From positions 1 through 64,000 of the forward strand of contig NZ_WWFG01000013.1 in assembly GCF_026127265.1 (NCBI RefSeq): 64,000 nucleotides of DNA, given 5' to 3'. The notes beneath the pieces were generated by a model, which saw nothing but the letters and a program-made list of their open reading frames with translations, searched no databases and had not been told where the DNA came from. The position numbers and the translations under genes are program-made. The DNA comes from Nostoc sp. KVJ3. GTDB lineage: Bacteria > Cyanobacteriota > Cyanobacteriia > Cyanobacteriales > Nostocaceae. Positions 28,401-36,463 of the stretch are shown here, piece by piece (within the stretch, counting starts at the first letter, position 1; each line of letters begins with the position of its first letter).

Positions 28401-31400
28401 TTACAAGATTTTCGCTTGTTAGTTGCAGCTAAAAATGGACATCAGTTGAACTGGACAAAATTAAACATTATTAAAACTCAGCAAGACTGGTATCAATGCG
28501 AACGCTGCCAACAAATTATCCATGTTCCAGGTTTATCAGAGTTACAAAAATCCCAAACAACGCTGAATGTTTTTGTTTGTCCAGCTTTCAAATGTTCTGG
28601 TAAACTTCAGCCGTATAACCTGGAGAAAATTGAACGAGTAACAAACGAGCATTATCAACAGCATCTCATCACAAATCGCTTGCCCTTGCCATTGCGATCG
28701 CAAGAACATACAGCACAACTAGGAGTTGGTGAATTAGAAAAACGCGAAAACCGTTTTCGTCGTGGTCAAATTAATCTGCTCAGTTGCTCTACAACTCTAG
28801 AAATGGGTGTTGATATTGGCGAACTGCAAGCTGTAGTTTTACGCAACTTTCCACCCCATGTCAGCAACTACCAACAACGAGCAGGACGTGCCGGACGACG
28901 CACAGATGGAGTTGCTATTACTTTAATGTATGGGCAACGTCGCCCACACGACCGATTTTATTTCGAGCAACCTGAGCAGCTGATTGCTGGCAGTAATCAA
29001 ATTCCTAAACTGGATGCTAACAACTTTCAAATTCAGCAGCGTCACATTCGTGCTGAGTTACTAGCTGAGTTTTTGAAGACTAAGGATAAGGATAAAGGAG
29101 CAGAAAAAGTAACAATAGCTGACTTTTTTAGTTTACCTCTGCAAAATTTTGGTTCTAAGCTAAATTTTACTCCACCACCCACAGCGATTGTTAGCGAATT
29201 GCAAGAGTGGTTGCATAGTGATAATGCCTATTCTATTGCTCAAGTATGGATAAATAAGCTAAAAATTTCTAGCACTCCTCTAAATATACTTAATCAATTT
29301 ATTGAAGTAATCTTAGTTTTCCAGCAAGAAGAACTGGCAGATTGGAATGATTTGGTATCACCACTCAGAGATATTCGAGAAAGTATTGCTGCCGAAACTG
29401 ACCGCCCAAAACGCAAGGGATTGGAGAAGCGGCGGGATGGTATTGAAGCTGAACTAGAAAAGATTGCCAAGCGCCGACTTCATGATGAATTAGTTCAGGC
29501 GAGTGTACTGCCCATATACGGCTTTCCAATTGATGTAGTTCGGTTACTTACAGGCGAAAGTAATGAATTTAAATCATCTCAAGGAAAACATAGACTAGAA
29601 CGCGATCGCCGTCTTGCTCTTGGTGAATATGCACCCGGTCAAGATATTGTGGTAGATGACCGAGTTTATCAAAGTGTTGGTATTCTCAGACCCAGTGACT
29701 TAGAACAAAAATATTATTGGGTTTGCAAAAACTGTAATAATTTTGAAGCATCAAATCAAGAACCAATAATTGAAGAATGTTCTGTATGTGGATGGCAACC
29801 GTCCCCAGCTTCTGCTGCCAAAATGAAGCCTTACAAAGTTCCTAAAGCTTTCATTACAGACTGGTCAGTCACACCAAAAGTTACACCTTATACTAAACCA
29901 CAACGCCAACCAACATCACAGGTATTTTTAGCAAAGCCTGGAGAGAATCAAGAACAATTAGAATCTAGCTTATACAAACTCACTGTTAGTAAAGGTGGAA
30001 CTCTCTTTCTAGCAAATCAAGGAAGTTTGGGATATGGTAAAGGTTTTAATAAAGAGGGGTTTGCCATTTGTCAAAACTGTGGCAGAGACTTAAGTGAATT
30101 GGTACAAAAACAGCGTGATGCTAATAACGTTAAAGGTCGTAGTCAAAAACAAGCACCAAGTTCTAAACATCAACATCCAATTACTGGTAGAGATTGTTCA
30201 GGTAGTGGATATCCTCTAACTCATTTGGGGCATGAATTTCGCAGCGATTTGCTAAAAATTCAGTTTGAGCCAACCAAAAATCTTATACCTTTGTTTGGTG
30301 GAGTTGTTCACTATGGGGATAGTGCAATAGTTTCGTCTGTGGCAGATAATCCCAACCAAGAGACAGATGGGATAGGATTTTGGCTATCGCTAACTTATGC
30401 ACTTTTAGCAGCAGCAGCACAAGTAATTGATGTGCCTCGTACAGAATTAGATGGTTTGTTTATACCGTTACAAAACCAATTAGCAGAGGTAGTTATCTAT
30501 GACAACGTTCCAGGAGGAGCCGGGTATAGTAAGCGCATTGCTGATCGCTTTTTTGAAGTTTTAGAAAAAACCTGGGAAATTGCTACATCCTGTAGTTGTG
30601 ATACTAGTTGCTATGACTGTTTGAGAACTTACTCTAATCAACCATTTCATGCTGAGTTAAACCGTAAATTAGTTGCAGAGTTTCTCAGAGATTTGGTTGT
30701 TAAACCAGATCCAGAACTGCAAAATTTTGCTCCCAATACTAGCCGAGTTAAATTGGCTCAAATGGCAGTTCGCTTACCTGCACTTTGCCGCATGGCTAGT
30801 GGAGTCAGTGCGATTTACTTACCGAATTTGATAGATTCATTGAATTTGAACAATGGTTCTCCCCTGGCTTGGTTAAAGCTGCTGAAAGATGCGGTTTACT
30901 CAATACAACGTAGCGAAATTCCACTGGAATTAATCTTAAATCAGTTGCCAAAACCTCATACTGCTTCTTCTGATTCTGAAAGAAACAATTTACAATTATT
31001 GCAAAAACACCTGCAACAGTGGATAGACCAAGGTCTGCTCAAGCTCTATGAAACACCTGTTAATGATGTGCCAATTCTGTGTCTAAGCACTCAGCAACAA
31101 CATCGTATTGCTTTGCAACTGCACCGAAACTCAGATAATGAAATATGGGAATGGTTTGAAACCAGGAGTTTTGAAGGTGTAGAGACTGTTTTTCATCATC
31201 TGCAAAACTTGCGATCGCAAGCTCGGCTCGTTGAAGTTAGAGAACTGGAAGACCCCAACACTAAAGTTATCTTTCCAGATAGAAGCTGGAGTAACTTAAC
31301 TGTACAGCAACTGCGACAAAGACTCGGAATAGACCGTGTTTTGTCGGGAAGTGGGAGTGTGAAGATAGTTTATCGCGATCGCTACCTGAATGAGAAAGGA

Positions 31401-31748
31401 GCCAAAATTCTTGCTCATCTCTTGCAAAGCGATGAACTCAATGCGAATTTCTCTGTCACAATTTGGGTTTTAGAAGATTCAAAAGGAGAGTCAGCATCCA
31501 AGAGAAAGGCTAATTTGGAAGCAGAACTTACTGAAATTAAAAGCATGGGAGTTTCCACAAATGTGAGTGTTCAACCCTGGCATCAACGCTCTTACTTCCC
31601 TCATGCACGCGAAATGGAAGTCCACACCTCAAATGGTCAGAGATACAAAATTATGTTTGATAAAGGGATGGACTTTTTAGAGCTAAGAACAACTGGACTT
31701 TATTCCGTAACAGAGCCGACCTATATCGTAATTAATAGGCAAAACTGA
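25428..31748 (+). CDS. Giant DEAH-box helicase with DUF1998-like zinc domain
   Basis: This is a 2106-aa superfamily-2 helicase. The first RecA domain has ATGTGSGKTECFLIP (near 118-132), ILYPMNALVNDQVKRLR, MLVVDEAHTYNG (near 290) and ATSASLG. A cysteine-rich insert (CINSECPG, CDECCSPVLELGSCYQCG) follows near 525-570. The second RecA domain ends in TTLEMGVDIGELQAVV and QQRAGRAGRRTDG (near 1125-1165). A DUF1998-like zinc site is seen near 1685-1735 (YDNVPGGAGYSKRI, CSCDTSCYDCLRTY). The last 100 residues (VKIVYRDRYLNEKGAKIL, then HAREMEV, NGQRYKIMFDKGMDFLEL) resemble phospholipase-D-like/MITD1-type C-termini. Size and layout recall DruE of Druantia. The start may be ATG 25428 or 25440; the latter overlaps the previous stop. 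Confidence 0.8.
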   Translation: MFSSMTKNSNYLDPIAAVEQPRQDFIRYLLTAYPLRDPHLRYGLKQQLEIPGTVWQHPYVEGSQPYRPADSVSALVNQGVLHPEMARMFIPSQRLLYQHQEKAVKVVIQQQQNVVVATGTGSGKTECFLIPMLDMLLKEEANLSIHGVRALILYPMNALVNDQVKRLRKLLCRQETTKIRFGFYTSRTETDKQKAEESLAEELQAYESSEVRELFTESEKASFNLSTRERLIDKAIGKILEIQAISRQDIWEKPPHILVTNYSMLEHMLIRPKERKEVFNASASTFKMLVVDEAHTYNGSTGSEVSMLIERLKVAVKQEKTGQIRCIATSASLGNASVDNQVLEFAEKFFGESFSQVIRGDRVTATERLGEPYALPSEFTNEEILEYLSILELPKLDDELSLWLDRLSGFIPTEQLQAAETQAERNVQKFLWYALKQHPIVHRLINLLSRKPQPWEQITQSTELWEVNLPFKPDGTIDDAETKIALARLLQLGALARESTDDLPLLPVRIHLLFRSLEGLYACINSECPGAVSDPNYLDKPHRYGRLYLNEKKTCDECCSPVLELGSCYQCGQAYAFTQLNSSSELTSLPRSNQGLRENKKIYTLTCGILDSVTEEEESGEEEQESSTPPEANTFIIRQRDDWIGMPSSEKFANKSSNPGEFSLAWHPPKDVKDLNGCYLPKCAACGTRPIRAQAINRFVAYTDEPLEAMVDSLFDLLPESQESQSSASKRKLLTFSDGRQDAAFFASDYQRNHTEIIYRQMIWQSFQDLNPDDSVVSVTQLINKLKQKFLEISIPHPDRDSRKNYLSYYHEDEESLENARDCQDSSEARAKELLLREFALPFNRRSTLEAYALFACHIELRDEQLIELVACEFSISNAEAKIFLTVLTDIIRRTGIVSIDGASRYFPETGGVEGVRPEMVDVQGKSKNYLFLEKLPDEAKRFKDSPSFLPKFKQTNNEVSKAQNRLGWYYLQLFDKQLPGKDKFIWLFRQLQDFRLLVAAKNGHQLNWTKLNIIKTQQDWYQCERCQQIIHVPGLSELQKSQTTLNVFVCPAFKCSGKLQPYNLEKIERVTNEHYQQHLITNRLPLPLRSQEHTAQLGVGELEKRENRFRRGQINLLSCSTTLEMGVDIGELQAVVLRNFPPHVSNYQQRAGRAGRRTDGVAITLMYGQRRPHDRFYFEQPEQLIAGSNQIPKLDANNFQIQQRHIRAELLAEFLKTKDKDKGAEKVTIADFFSLPLQNFGSKLNFTPPPTAIVSELQEWLHSDNAYSIAQVWINKLKISSTPLNILNQFIEVILVFQQEELADWNDLVSPLRDIRESIAAETDRPKRKGLEKRRDGIEAELEKIAKRRLHDELVQASVLPIYGFPIDVVRLLTGESNEFKSSQGKHRLERDRRLALGEYAPGQDIVVDDRVYQSVGILRPSDLEQKYYWVCKNCNNFEASNQEPIIEECSVCGWQPSPASAAKMKPYKVPKAFITDWSVTPKVTPYTKPQRQPTSQVFLAKPGENQEQLESSLYKLTVSKGGTLFLANQGSLGYGKGFNKEGFAICQNCGRDLSELVQKQRDANNVKGRSQKQAPSSKHQHPITGRDCSGSGYPLTHLGHEFRSDLLKIQFEPTKNLIPLFGGVVHYGDSAIVSSVADNPNQETDGIGFWLSLTYALLAAAAQVIDVPRTELDGLFIPLQNQLAEVVIYDNVPGGAGYSKRIADRFFEVLEKTWEIATSCSCDTSCYDCLRTYSNQPFHAELNRKLVAEFLRDLVVKPDPELQNFAPNTSRVKLAQMAVRLPALCRMASGVSAIYLPNLIDSLNLNNGSPLAWLKLLKDAVYSIQRSEIPLELILNQLPKPHTASSDSERNNLQLLQKHLQQWIDQGLLKLYETPVNDVPILCLSTQQQHRIALQLHRNSDNEIWEWFETRSFEGVETVFHHLQNLRSQARLVEVRELEDPNTKVIFPDRSWSNLTVQQLRQRLGIDRVLSGSGSVKIVYRDRYLNEKGAKILAHLLQSDELNANFSVTIWVLEDSKGESASKRKANLEAELTEIKSMGVSTNVSVQPWHQRSYFPHAREMEVHTSNGQRYKIMFDKGMDFLELRTTGLYSVTEPTYIVINRQN

Positions 31749-31775
31749 CCGTCTTGTGGCGTAGACATTAGGGAG

Positions 31776-32008
31776 ATGGTGAGACAGGAAGTGTCTGCGG
31801 CGATCACCTCTTTTCGGCAAGAGGTAGACGAGCGTCTGGGGGAATTCGCAGCCTGAGAGCAGAGGGTGAATCTCTTGGGCAGGAAGTTTCGCCAGACTAT
31901 GAGAAAATTCGCTCACGCACCGTCGGCAGACTAAAGATGGGTCGGCAGTCGGCCGCGAGTAAAGCGATTGACGCATTTATTAGGGAATTGTCTAAGGGTG
32001 AGCGCTAA
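31776..32008 (+). pseudogene. Frameshifted paralogue of the small ORF at 17502
   Basis: Two overlapping frames encode a protein related to the one at 17502-17750. The first (31776-31856) ends FRQEVDERLGEFAA, and the second (to 32008) reads GQEVSPDYEKIRSRTVG, then GRQSAASKAIDAFIREL. The shared DERLG, PDYxxIRxR and SAxKAxDxFI motifs show common descent. The frame changes once around 31850. It is probably a decayed gene; the two copies flank the helicase island. Confidence 0.6.
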
Positions 32009-32420
32009 TAATAAAGCCCCCGGTACAATCCGGCGTAGATATAGCCAAGCTGACACCAGGGGCAAGATAGCCTGAAAGTATTTCTGTATATCCTTTTCAG
32101 TTATTAGTGTCTATCGAATTGTCTAGACATAGTTCGCGCTCATCTGCCCAAAGTCACCACAAGGTGGAACGAAAGAATAAGGGTTTTAGCCATATTCTTT
32201 CATACTACAAACTCAGATTTTGTACTACTTGCCCCTGGTAACAGGCTCGCTAGGTTTACCCCGAATAGATAGTAGACAGCACTGAAAGAGCAACATGAGT
32301 AAAGCATACCCGACCACGGTCTAGCCCTTAACGGTATTGAGCTAAGATATGACCAAAAACCAGCAAGATTAGCTGAGATAAAGGGCATCTCTAACCGTAT
32401 AGTTTAAAAAATGCTCATGT
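32009..32420. other. Intergenic region with a widely spaced inverted repeat
   Basis: No gene is supported. ACCAGGGGCAAG (32055-32066) recurs in inverted form as CTTGCCCCTGGT (32228-32239), perfect over 12 bases with 161 bases between the arms. This could mark a small non-autonomous element or a recombination site. Nothing else clear is seen; the tail end lies downstream of the minus-strand cluster at 32421. Confidence 0.4.
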
Positions 32421-32897
32421 TCACAGGTTCAACTCACATTGCTGTTGAATTAAATCACAAAGATATTTCCATTCTTCTGGATCTTTTTTGCTTGTTAAAT
32501 ATTTAATTAGTTTTTGAAGTCTTCCTTCTTTAGCAGCTAAGTGTTTTGCCAAATAACGCATTTTATCCTTTTGAGTTTCACCTCTAAGAGACTCATAAGA
32601 AACATCAGCAATTGCTAAATCTTGACAAATATCTTCAAAGTCTCCAGGGGAATTGTATAAGTTTAACCAATTTCGCAATATGCTGGGATTGTCTTTTAAA
32701 AGATTGATATATTTTTGATAATCTTGTTTAATAATAGGTTGTTTTGTAATTTTTGAAGACAAAGCTTTCTGTTGATTTTCAACCAATGTAGGCTGAAATT
32801 TAACTAGTAACAAATCTCCATTTTCAGCAATTTTAATAGCAAAGTTATGTAAATTATTAAGGTCGATTGTACCAATTTTCTCAAAATTTTCCAACAC
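32421..32897 (-). CDS. Effector-associated-domain-like adaptor protein (EAD-2)
   Basis: This is a 158-aa protein. Residues about 75-150 form a small helical domain (YINLLKDNPSILRNWLNLY, FEDICQDLAIADVSYESL, RYLAKHLAAKEGRLQKLIKYL) that matches position by position the 119-aa protein at 36054-36413. The pattern (dLcqdLg.dydsL.....ka..La..l...gRl..Li..L) is that of Effector-Associated Domains, death-fold-like adaptors which couple effectors to NTPase sensors in bacterial conflict systems. The N-terminal 70 residues are unrelated to the other copy. It lies 40 bases downstream of the small acidic gene. Family assignment is by motif shape only. Confidence 0.6.
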   Translation of the reverse strand: MLENFEKIGTIDLNNLHNFAIKIAENGDLLLVKFQPTLVENQQKALSSKITKQPIIKQDYQKYINLLKDNPSILRNWLNLYNSPGDFEDICQDLAIADVSYESLRGETQKDKMRYLAKHLAAKEGRLQKLIKYLTSKKDPEEWKYLCDLIQQQCELNL

Positions 32898-32937
32898 GAC
32901 ATCCTTTCTACAGTTATTAAATAATTAAAAAAATTAA

Positions 32938-33159
32938 TCAACCTTCATTTTTATCAGGATCGATTAGACTATCATATAAATTTATAAATTCCTCTTGTTC
33001 TTGTGGACTCAAGCTTTGAAAATATTCATCATTTAGTTTACCCTTACGACGTTTGGGTTTTTGTCCAAAACTTTTTGAGGTTCCAAAACGACCAAGGGAT
33101 ATAGTATCTTCGTCATCTGAAGGTTCATCATCTAATGGCTGACGTGGATCTCTAATCAT
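32938..33159 (-). CDS. Small charged protein between EAD and protease genes
   Basis: This is a 73-aa protein, acidic at the start (DDEPSDDEDT), basic in the middle (KPKRRKGKLND) and helical at the end (SLSPQEQEEFINLYDSLI). It looks like a short linear-motif or chaperone-like partner. No family is recognised. It is co-directional with the EAD-2 gene, 40 bases away, so the two share a transcript. A MITE-like repeat separates it from the protease gene upstream. Confidence 0.5.
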   Translation of the reverse strand: MIRDPRQPLDDEPSDDEDTISLGRFGTSKSFGQKPKRRKGKLNDEYFQSLSPQEQEEFINLYDSLIDPDKNEG

Positions 33160-33268
33160 AACTGTAAGGTTATTATCTCAATATGACCTTTATAAGTAAC
33201 TAAATTATACTTTAAATTTTAACCGTAGTCTCAGACTAAGCTGAATAGTGTGCAGACTTTCAATGTCC

Positions 33269-33380
33269 ATAAGTAAGTCGGTGGGAAAAAATCAAACTAT
33301 GTGAAGAAAATTTAACTAGCCTATAACTCTCTTCCCTCCTGCCTTATCCCAACTACAAATATTTACGCCGACCTACTTAT
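33269..33380. repeat. MITE-like 112-bp element
   Basis: Terminal inverted repeats of 15 bases (ATAAGTAAGTCGGTG at 33269-33283 and the inverted ATAAGTAGGTCGGCG at 33366-33380, 13 of 15 matching) enclose about 80 bases without coding capacity. The element sits a few bases past the stop of the 816-aa gene. Its size and short ends suggest a non-autonomous miniature element of the sort scattered in Nostocales genomes; a multi-copy check would decide. Confidence 0.5.
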
Positions 33381-33384
33381 ACCT

Positions 33385-35835
33385 TTACCATCCCAACTCT
33401 TTGTAGATAACTGCATTGACAGGACATTCGGGATGGAGACAATTTCGATGACACTGCAAACGCTTTTGCTCCGTTCTAATTTTTTCACGATGTTTACGTA
33501 GAACAGCATGGATTCGCCTTAAACGTCTATCCGCTCTAGCATCATCTTTCTCGGACTCTAGTAAGGCATACTCTAATTCTTTTGCTTCTAATCCAATTTT
33601 TACTTGATTGTCGTTTTCAATGATACCAAGATTGATATCAGTAGCTTTAAGCATAGCCTGTACTGCACATTTTGACCCACAACTTTTACCAAAATACCCT
33701 TGGATTAGATTGAAATAGTCATATCCTTCTTCGTAAGTTGAAGGACGAAAGGGCTTGAACTTCTTAAAATACTCACTTTTCCCAGAATTAGATAAAACTT
33801 CTAAAAAGTCGTCACGGTTAAAGAGAAAGTCCTTACGCTGATAAACAATGTGACCTGTAGAGCCGGAAAGTTGTGGTAGTAATGCTAATTCAATCCATGC
33901 GGAAAAACCTTCATTAACTCTAATAGCACTATCATTAATTGCTTCAATAGCAACTTGATATTTTTCATATATCAAACGGGGATAAGGATATTTTAAGTAA
34001 ACTGTATCTATGCTACGAAGTAAGCCATGACGATAAAGAATAGCTATTTGTTTTCCAAGCTGTGTTTGATTAAAGAAAAAACCATGACCATACTTTTCAT
34101 GTATAATTAAAGCAGCAATATACTGTTTCTTTAAATTTTTATCTTGTTCATTACACTCTGGAGTATACAAAAAATTGTTAGCAAAATTATCTTCATAATC
34201 TGGATGTTTCCTAGTTAAATGTTCTGCTAATTTTTCATCATAAGGAATACAGCATCCAAGTTGAGGAGAATAAGTAGGAAAAACCCAATTTAATAACTTT
34301 TTAATTAAAGGTTCATATCTGTGAATTTCTTGTCGAGATGCCTGAACGACTTCTAAGGGATCATCTGCATTTTCTGGCGGGTAAAGTATTTGTATATACT
34401 GTTCAGCAGTTAACAAACGAAAAGAAATATTCTGGATAGTTTCTGCATCAAACTCTTGCCTAATATGTGCTAATTTCTCATGAATCTCTCTCATAAGAGG
34501 AGTAACAATTGTTCGAGTAATTTTGTTAATGCTTTCTTGAATTGAAGGACGAATATGAATCAGACGAGAAATGGATTGTCCAGTTTCAGCTAGTGCTACT
34601 TCTATTTGCCAATCTCCTTCATCTAATGCTTGTAATTGCCAGTTATACTTTTCATTTGTATCTTCATTTTCAACTTTGACATGAGGCAAAGGTGGATTTA
34701 GAGCTAACTGCAATGGTAATTTTTGACTATCCTTGGCAATAATTGCACGTCTAATCAAAGCTTGAACTTCAAATGAAGCTCCTGTTTCGACTTCAAAAGT
34801 TTCAGATAATTCCCTATTTTGGTTGAAGATAACTAAATCTATCTCGGCATCTGGAAGACAATTAAAACTCGAAACTGAATCAAAAAAAATAGTCTTTTTG
34901 TTTTGATATTGCAGAAAATCGATTGTTAAATTTAACTTATGATAACCAAGTCTTTGAGGGCAAATATCCCATTGTAAAAAAAAATCTTCATTGGGAGGAA
35001 TAGAGCGTATATTTTTAACTGATTCATCAATCAAGGCTCCATTATCAGACTCTAAATAACACTCAATATAATCAAGCCTTGTTCGATGTGAATTACGCAG
35101 CTTAAGAGAAAATTGTGTTTTCTGCTTATATAAAACTCTAGAAGGAACTTTAGCCTCATAACAATCTATTAAATTATTCCGCGTCAGCCAGTTAAAAATA
35201 TTTAACATTAGCTGTCTATTATCAGATTTATTAATATCATTATCAGAGAAAAAAACACAATCTCCAATAACTACTATGCGAGTATAATTATACTCAACAG
35301 ATGCTAAAAAAGGTTGGTAAGTATCAGGAAGTTTAGCAATAATATATGGTGATTCATTTAATATTTTTATATACGCTGGTCTATTGATTTCTAAATTACT
35401 AATACCTGTACTGATATAATGGCTTTCAAAATTAAAGACTGTCTTCTGCGGATGATTTAACATCTCCTTAATTATTAGCCCGAATGGTTCTAAAAGCCTA
35501 TTAATACTTTTGCTATTTTGTCTATTTTGTATTTTAAGTGACTCGTGACTATGAGCAATTAGCAATGATTTTCCCTGAGATACAAAGTCATTAATTGCAT
35601 CTAACTCCTCTTCAGTAAACCCCTGGGTAGGTGCAGCTAATACTAAAACATCATAATAAGGAAGTGCTTTTTTAAAAAATTTCCCCCTTGCTGGGTAAAT
35701 ATTTACATTAAACCCTAAATTTTTTAAATTAGTTAGTAATTCTTTATAAGAATATCTTTTTACTTTATTTTCATTGTCTGGCACCGATTTCAGCAGCAGT
35801 TCTGCATGAGACTCATCAAACAGAATATTTATCAC
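33385..35835 (-). CDS. Multidomain protein with HExxH metalloprotease motif
   Basis: This is an 816-aa protein. Residues 1-225 are alpha/beta and resemble the GATase1-like/DUF4350 fold (INILFDESHAELL, YYDVLVLAAPTQGFTEEEL, GKSLLIAHSHESL). Residues 230-440 are beta-sandwich, CARDB or Ig-like. The C-terminal half has a clear zinc-protease signature: IIHEKYGHG with H579, E580 and H583, and 59 residues later NEGFSAW with E642 as the likely third zinc ligand, a gluzincin arrangement. The end has cysteine clusters (CGSKCAVQ, CHRNCLHPECPV). No signal peptide is seen, so it is presumably cytoplasmic. Neighbouring EAD genes suggest a protease effector of a conflict system. I know of no named family with this architecture. 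Confidence 0.65.
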   Translation of the reverse strand: MINILFDESHAELLLKSVPDNENKVKRYSYKELLTNLKNLGFNVNIYPARGKFFKKALPYYDVLVLAAPTQGFTEEELDAINDFVSQGKSLLIAHSHESLKIQNRQNSKSINRLLEPFGLIIKEMLNHPQKTVFNFESHYISTGISNLEINRPAYIKILNESPYIIAKLPDTYQPFLASVEYNYTRIVVIGDCVFFSDNDINKSDNRQLMLNIFNWLTRNNLIDCYEAKVPSRVLYKQKTQFSLKLRNSHRTRLDYIECYLESDNGALIDESVKNIRSIPPNEDFFLQWDICPQRLGYHKLNLTIDFLQYQNKKTIFFDSVSSFNCLPDAEIDLVIFNQNRELSETFEVETGASFEVQALIRRAIIAKDSQKLPLQLALNPPLPHVKVENEDTNEKYNWQLQALDEGDWQIEVALAETGQSISRLIHIRPSIQESINKITRTIVTPLMREIHEKLAHIRQEFDAETIQNISFRLLTAEQYIQILYPPENADDPLEVVQASRQEIHRYEPLIKKLLNWVFPTYSPQLGCCIPYDEKLAEHLTRKHPDYEDNFANNFLYTPECNEQDKNLKKQYIAALIIHEKYGHGFFFNQTQLGKQIAILYRHGLLRSIDTVYLKYPYPRLIYEKYQVAIEAINDSAIRVNEGFSAWIELALLPQLSGSTGHIVYQRKDFLFNRDDFLEVLSNSGKSEYFKKFKPFRPSTYEEGYDYFNLIQGYFGKSCGSKCAVQAMLKATDINLGIIENDNQVKIGLEAKELEYALLESEKDDARADRRLRRIHAVLRKHREKIRTEQKRLQCHRNCLHPECPVNAVIYKELGW

Positions 35836-35883
35836 TATAACCTCATTACTATTGCAACTAAATTTTAATCGTGGCTAGCAATT

Positions 35884-35900
35884 CTATCATACGTTGATAG
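35884..35900. promoter_or_regulatory. Palindrome upstream of the protease gene
   Basis: CTATCA and TGATAG with a 5-base centre form a short palindrome 49 bases upstream of the 816-aa gene's start, inside an AT-rich stretch (35884-35940) that should contain its promoter. It is a plausible operator. The rest of the 218-base gap (35836-36053) shows no gene. Confidence 0.35.
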
Positions 35901-36053
35901 TATTTTCATATTTTTTATATTGATTAATATAAAAATTAAGAGCAACCATAACATGACTCTTGTGTATGAGACAGAAACAACTGATTGCTCATTGGAAGTT
36001 ATTATGGGAAACTGTAGCAAGGTATCAAGCTGCTAATGGGATAGTCTGTTAAA

Positions 36054-36413
36054 TCATTCTACATATGAGTTGCGTGAAATTTCTTTTATAAGACCTTCCA
36101 AGCTTTCAGAATCATTATTTTTTAAGTGTTCAAATAGTCTTTTGAGTCTCGAATCGCGACCAGCTAGATAACCCGCCAAAGCACGAGCCTTACCCAAACC
36201 CATACCTTCAAGTGAATCATAATCAACACCGATACATGTCAAATTTTGGCAGAGATTTTTGAAATCTTCCATGTCCCGGTAATAATTTCGCAGCCATTCT
36301 CTAAGTATTCCTGGGTTTCTTCTTAAATATTCAATATATCTAACATAAGAATTAATTTCATTATTATTTTTTATGTTGAGCGGTAAATCTGCTATATTGC
36401 TCAATTTACGCAA
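36054..36413 (-). CDS. Effector-associated-domain-like adaptor protein (EAD-1)
   Basis: This 119-aa protein is made almost entirely of one helical domain (YIEYLRRNPGILREWLRNYY, FKNLCQNLTCIGVDYDSL, ARALAGYLAGRDSRLKRLFEHL), homologous to the C-terminal domain of the protein at 32421-32897. The pattern fits Effector-Associated Domains, which join an effector to a sensor NTPase by like-with-like contact. Here it stands alone, directly behind an alpha/beta hydrolase gene (50-base gap), which suggests that it is the hydrolase's adaptor. The paired EAD near the protease would let both effectors join one complex. That is inference. Confidence 0.6.
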   Translation of the reverse strand: MRKLSNIADLPLNIKNNNEINSYVRYIEYLRRNPGILREWLRNYYRDMEDFKNLCQNLTCIGVDYDSLEGMGLGKARALAGYLAGRDSRLKRLFEHLKNNDSESLEGLIKEISRNSYVE

Positions 36414-36463
36414 TTCTTTGATAGTACGCCCCTCTGAATCTGTACCATTGGAATTCAGAGGGG

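Noticed and set aside
25428..31748. Confident naming of the giant helicase as Druantia DruE
   Set aside because: Only size and general helicase/DUF1998 layout agree; the other Druantia genes are not recognisable, so the name is not used.
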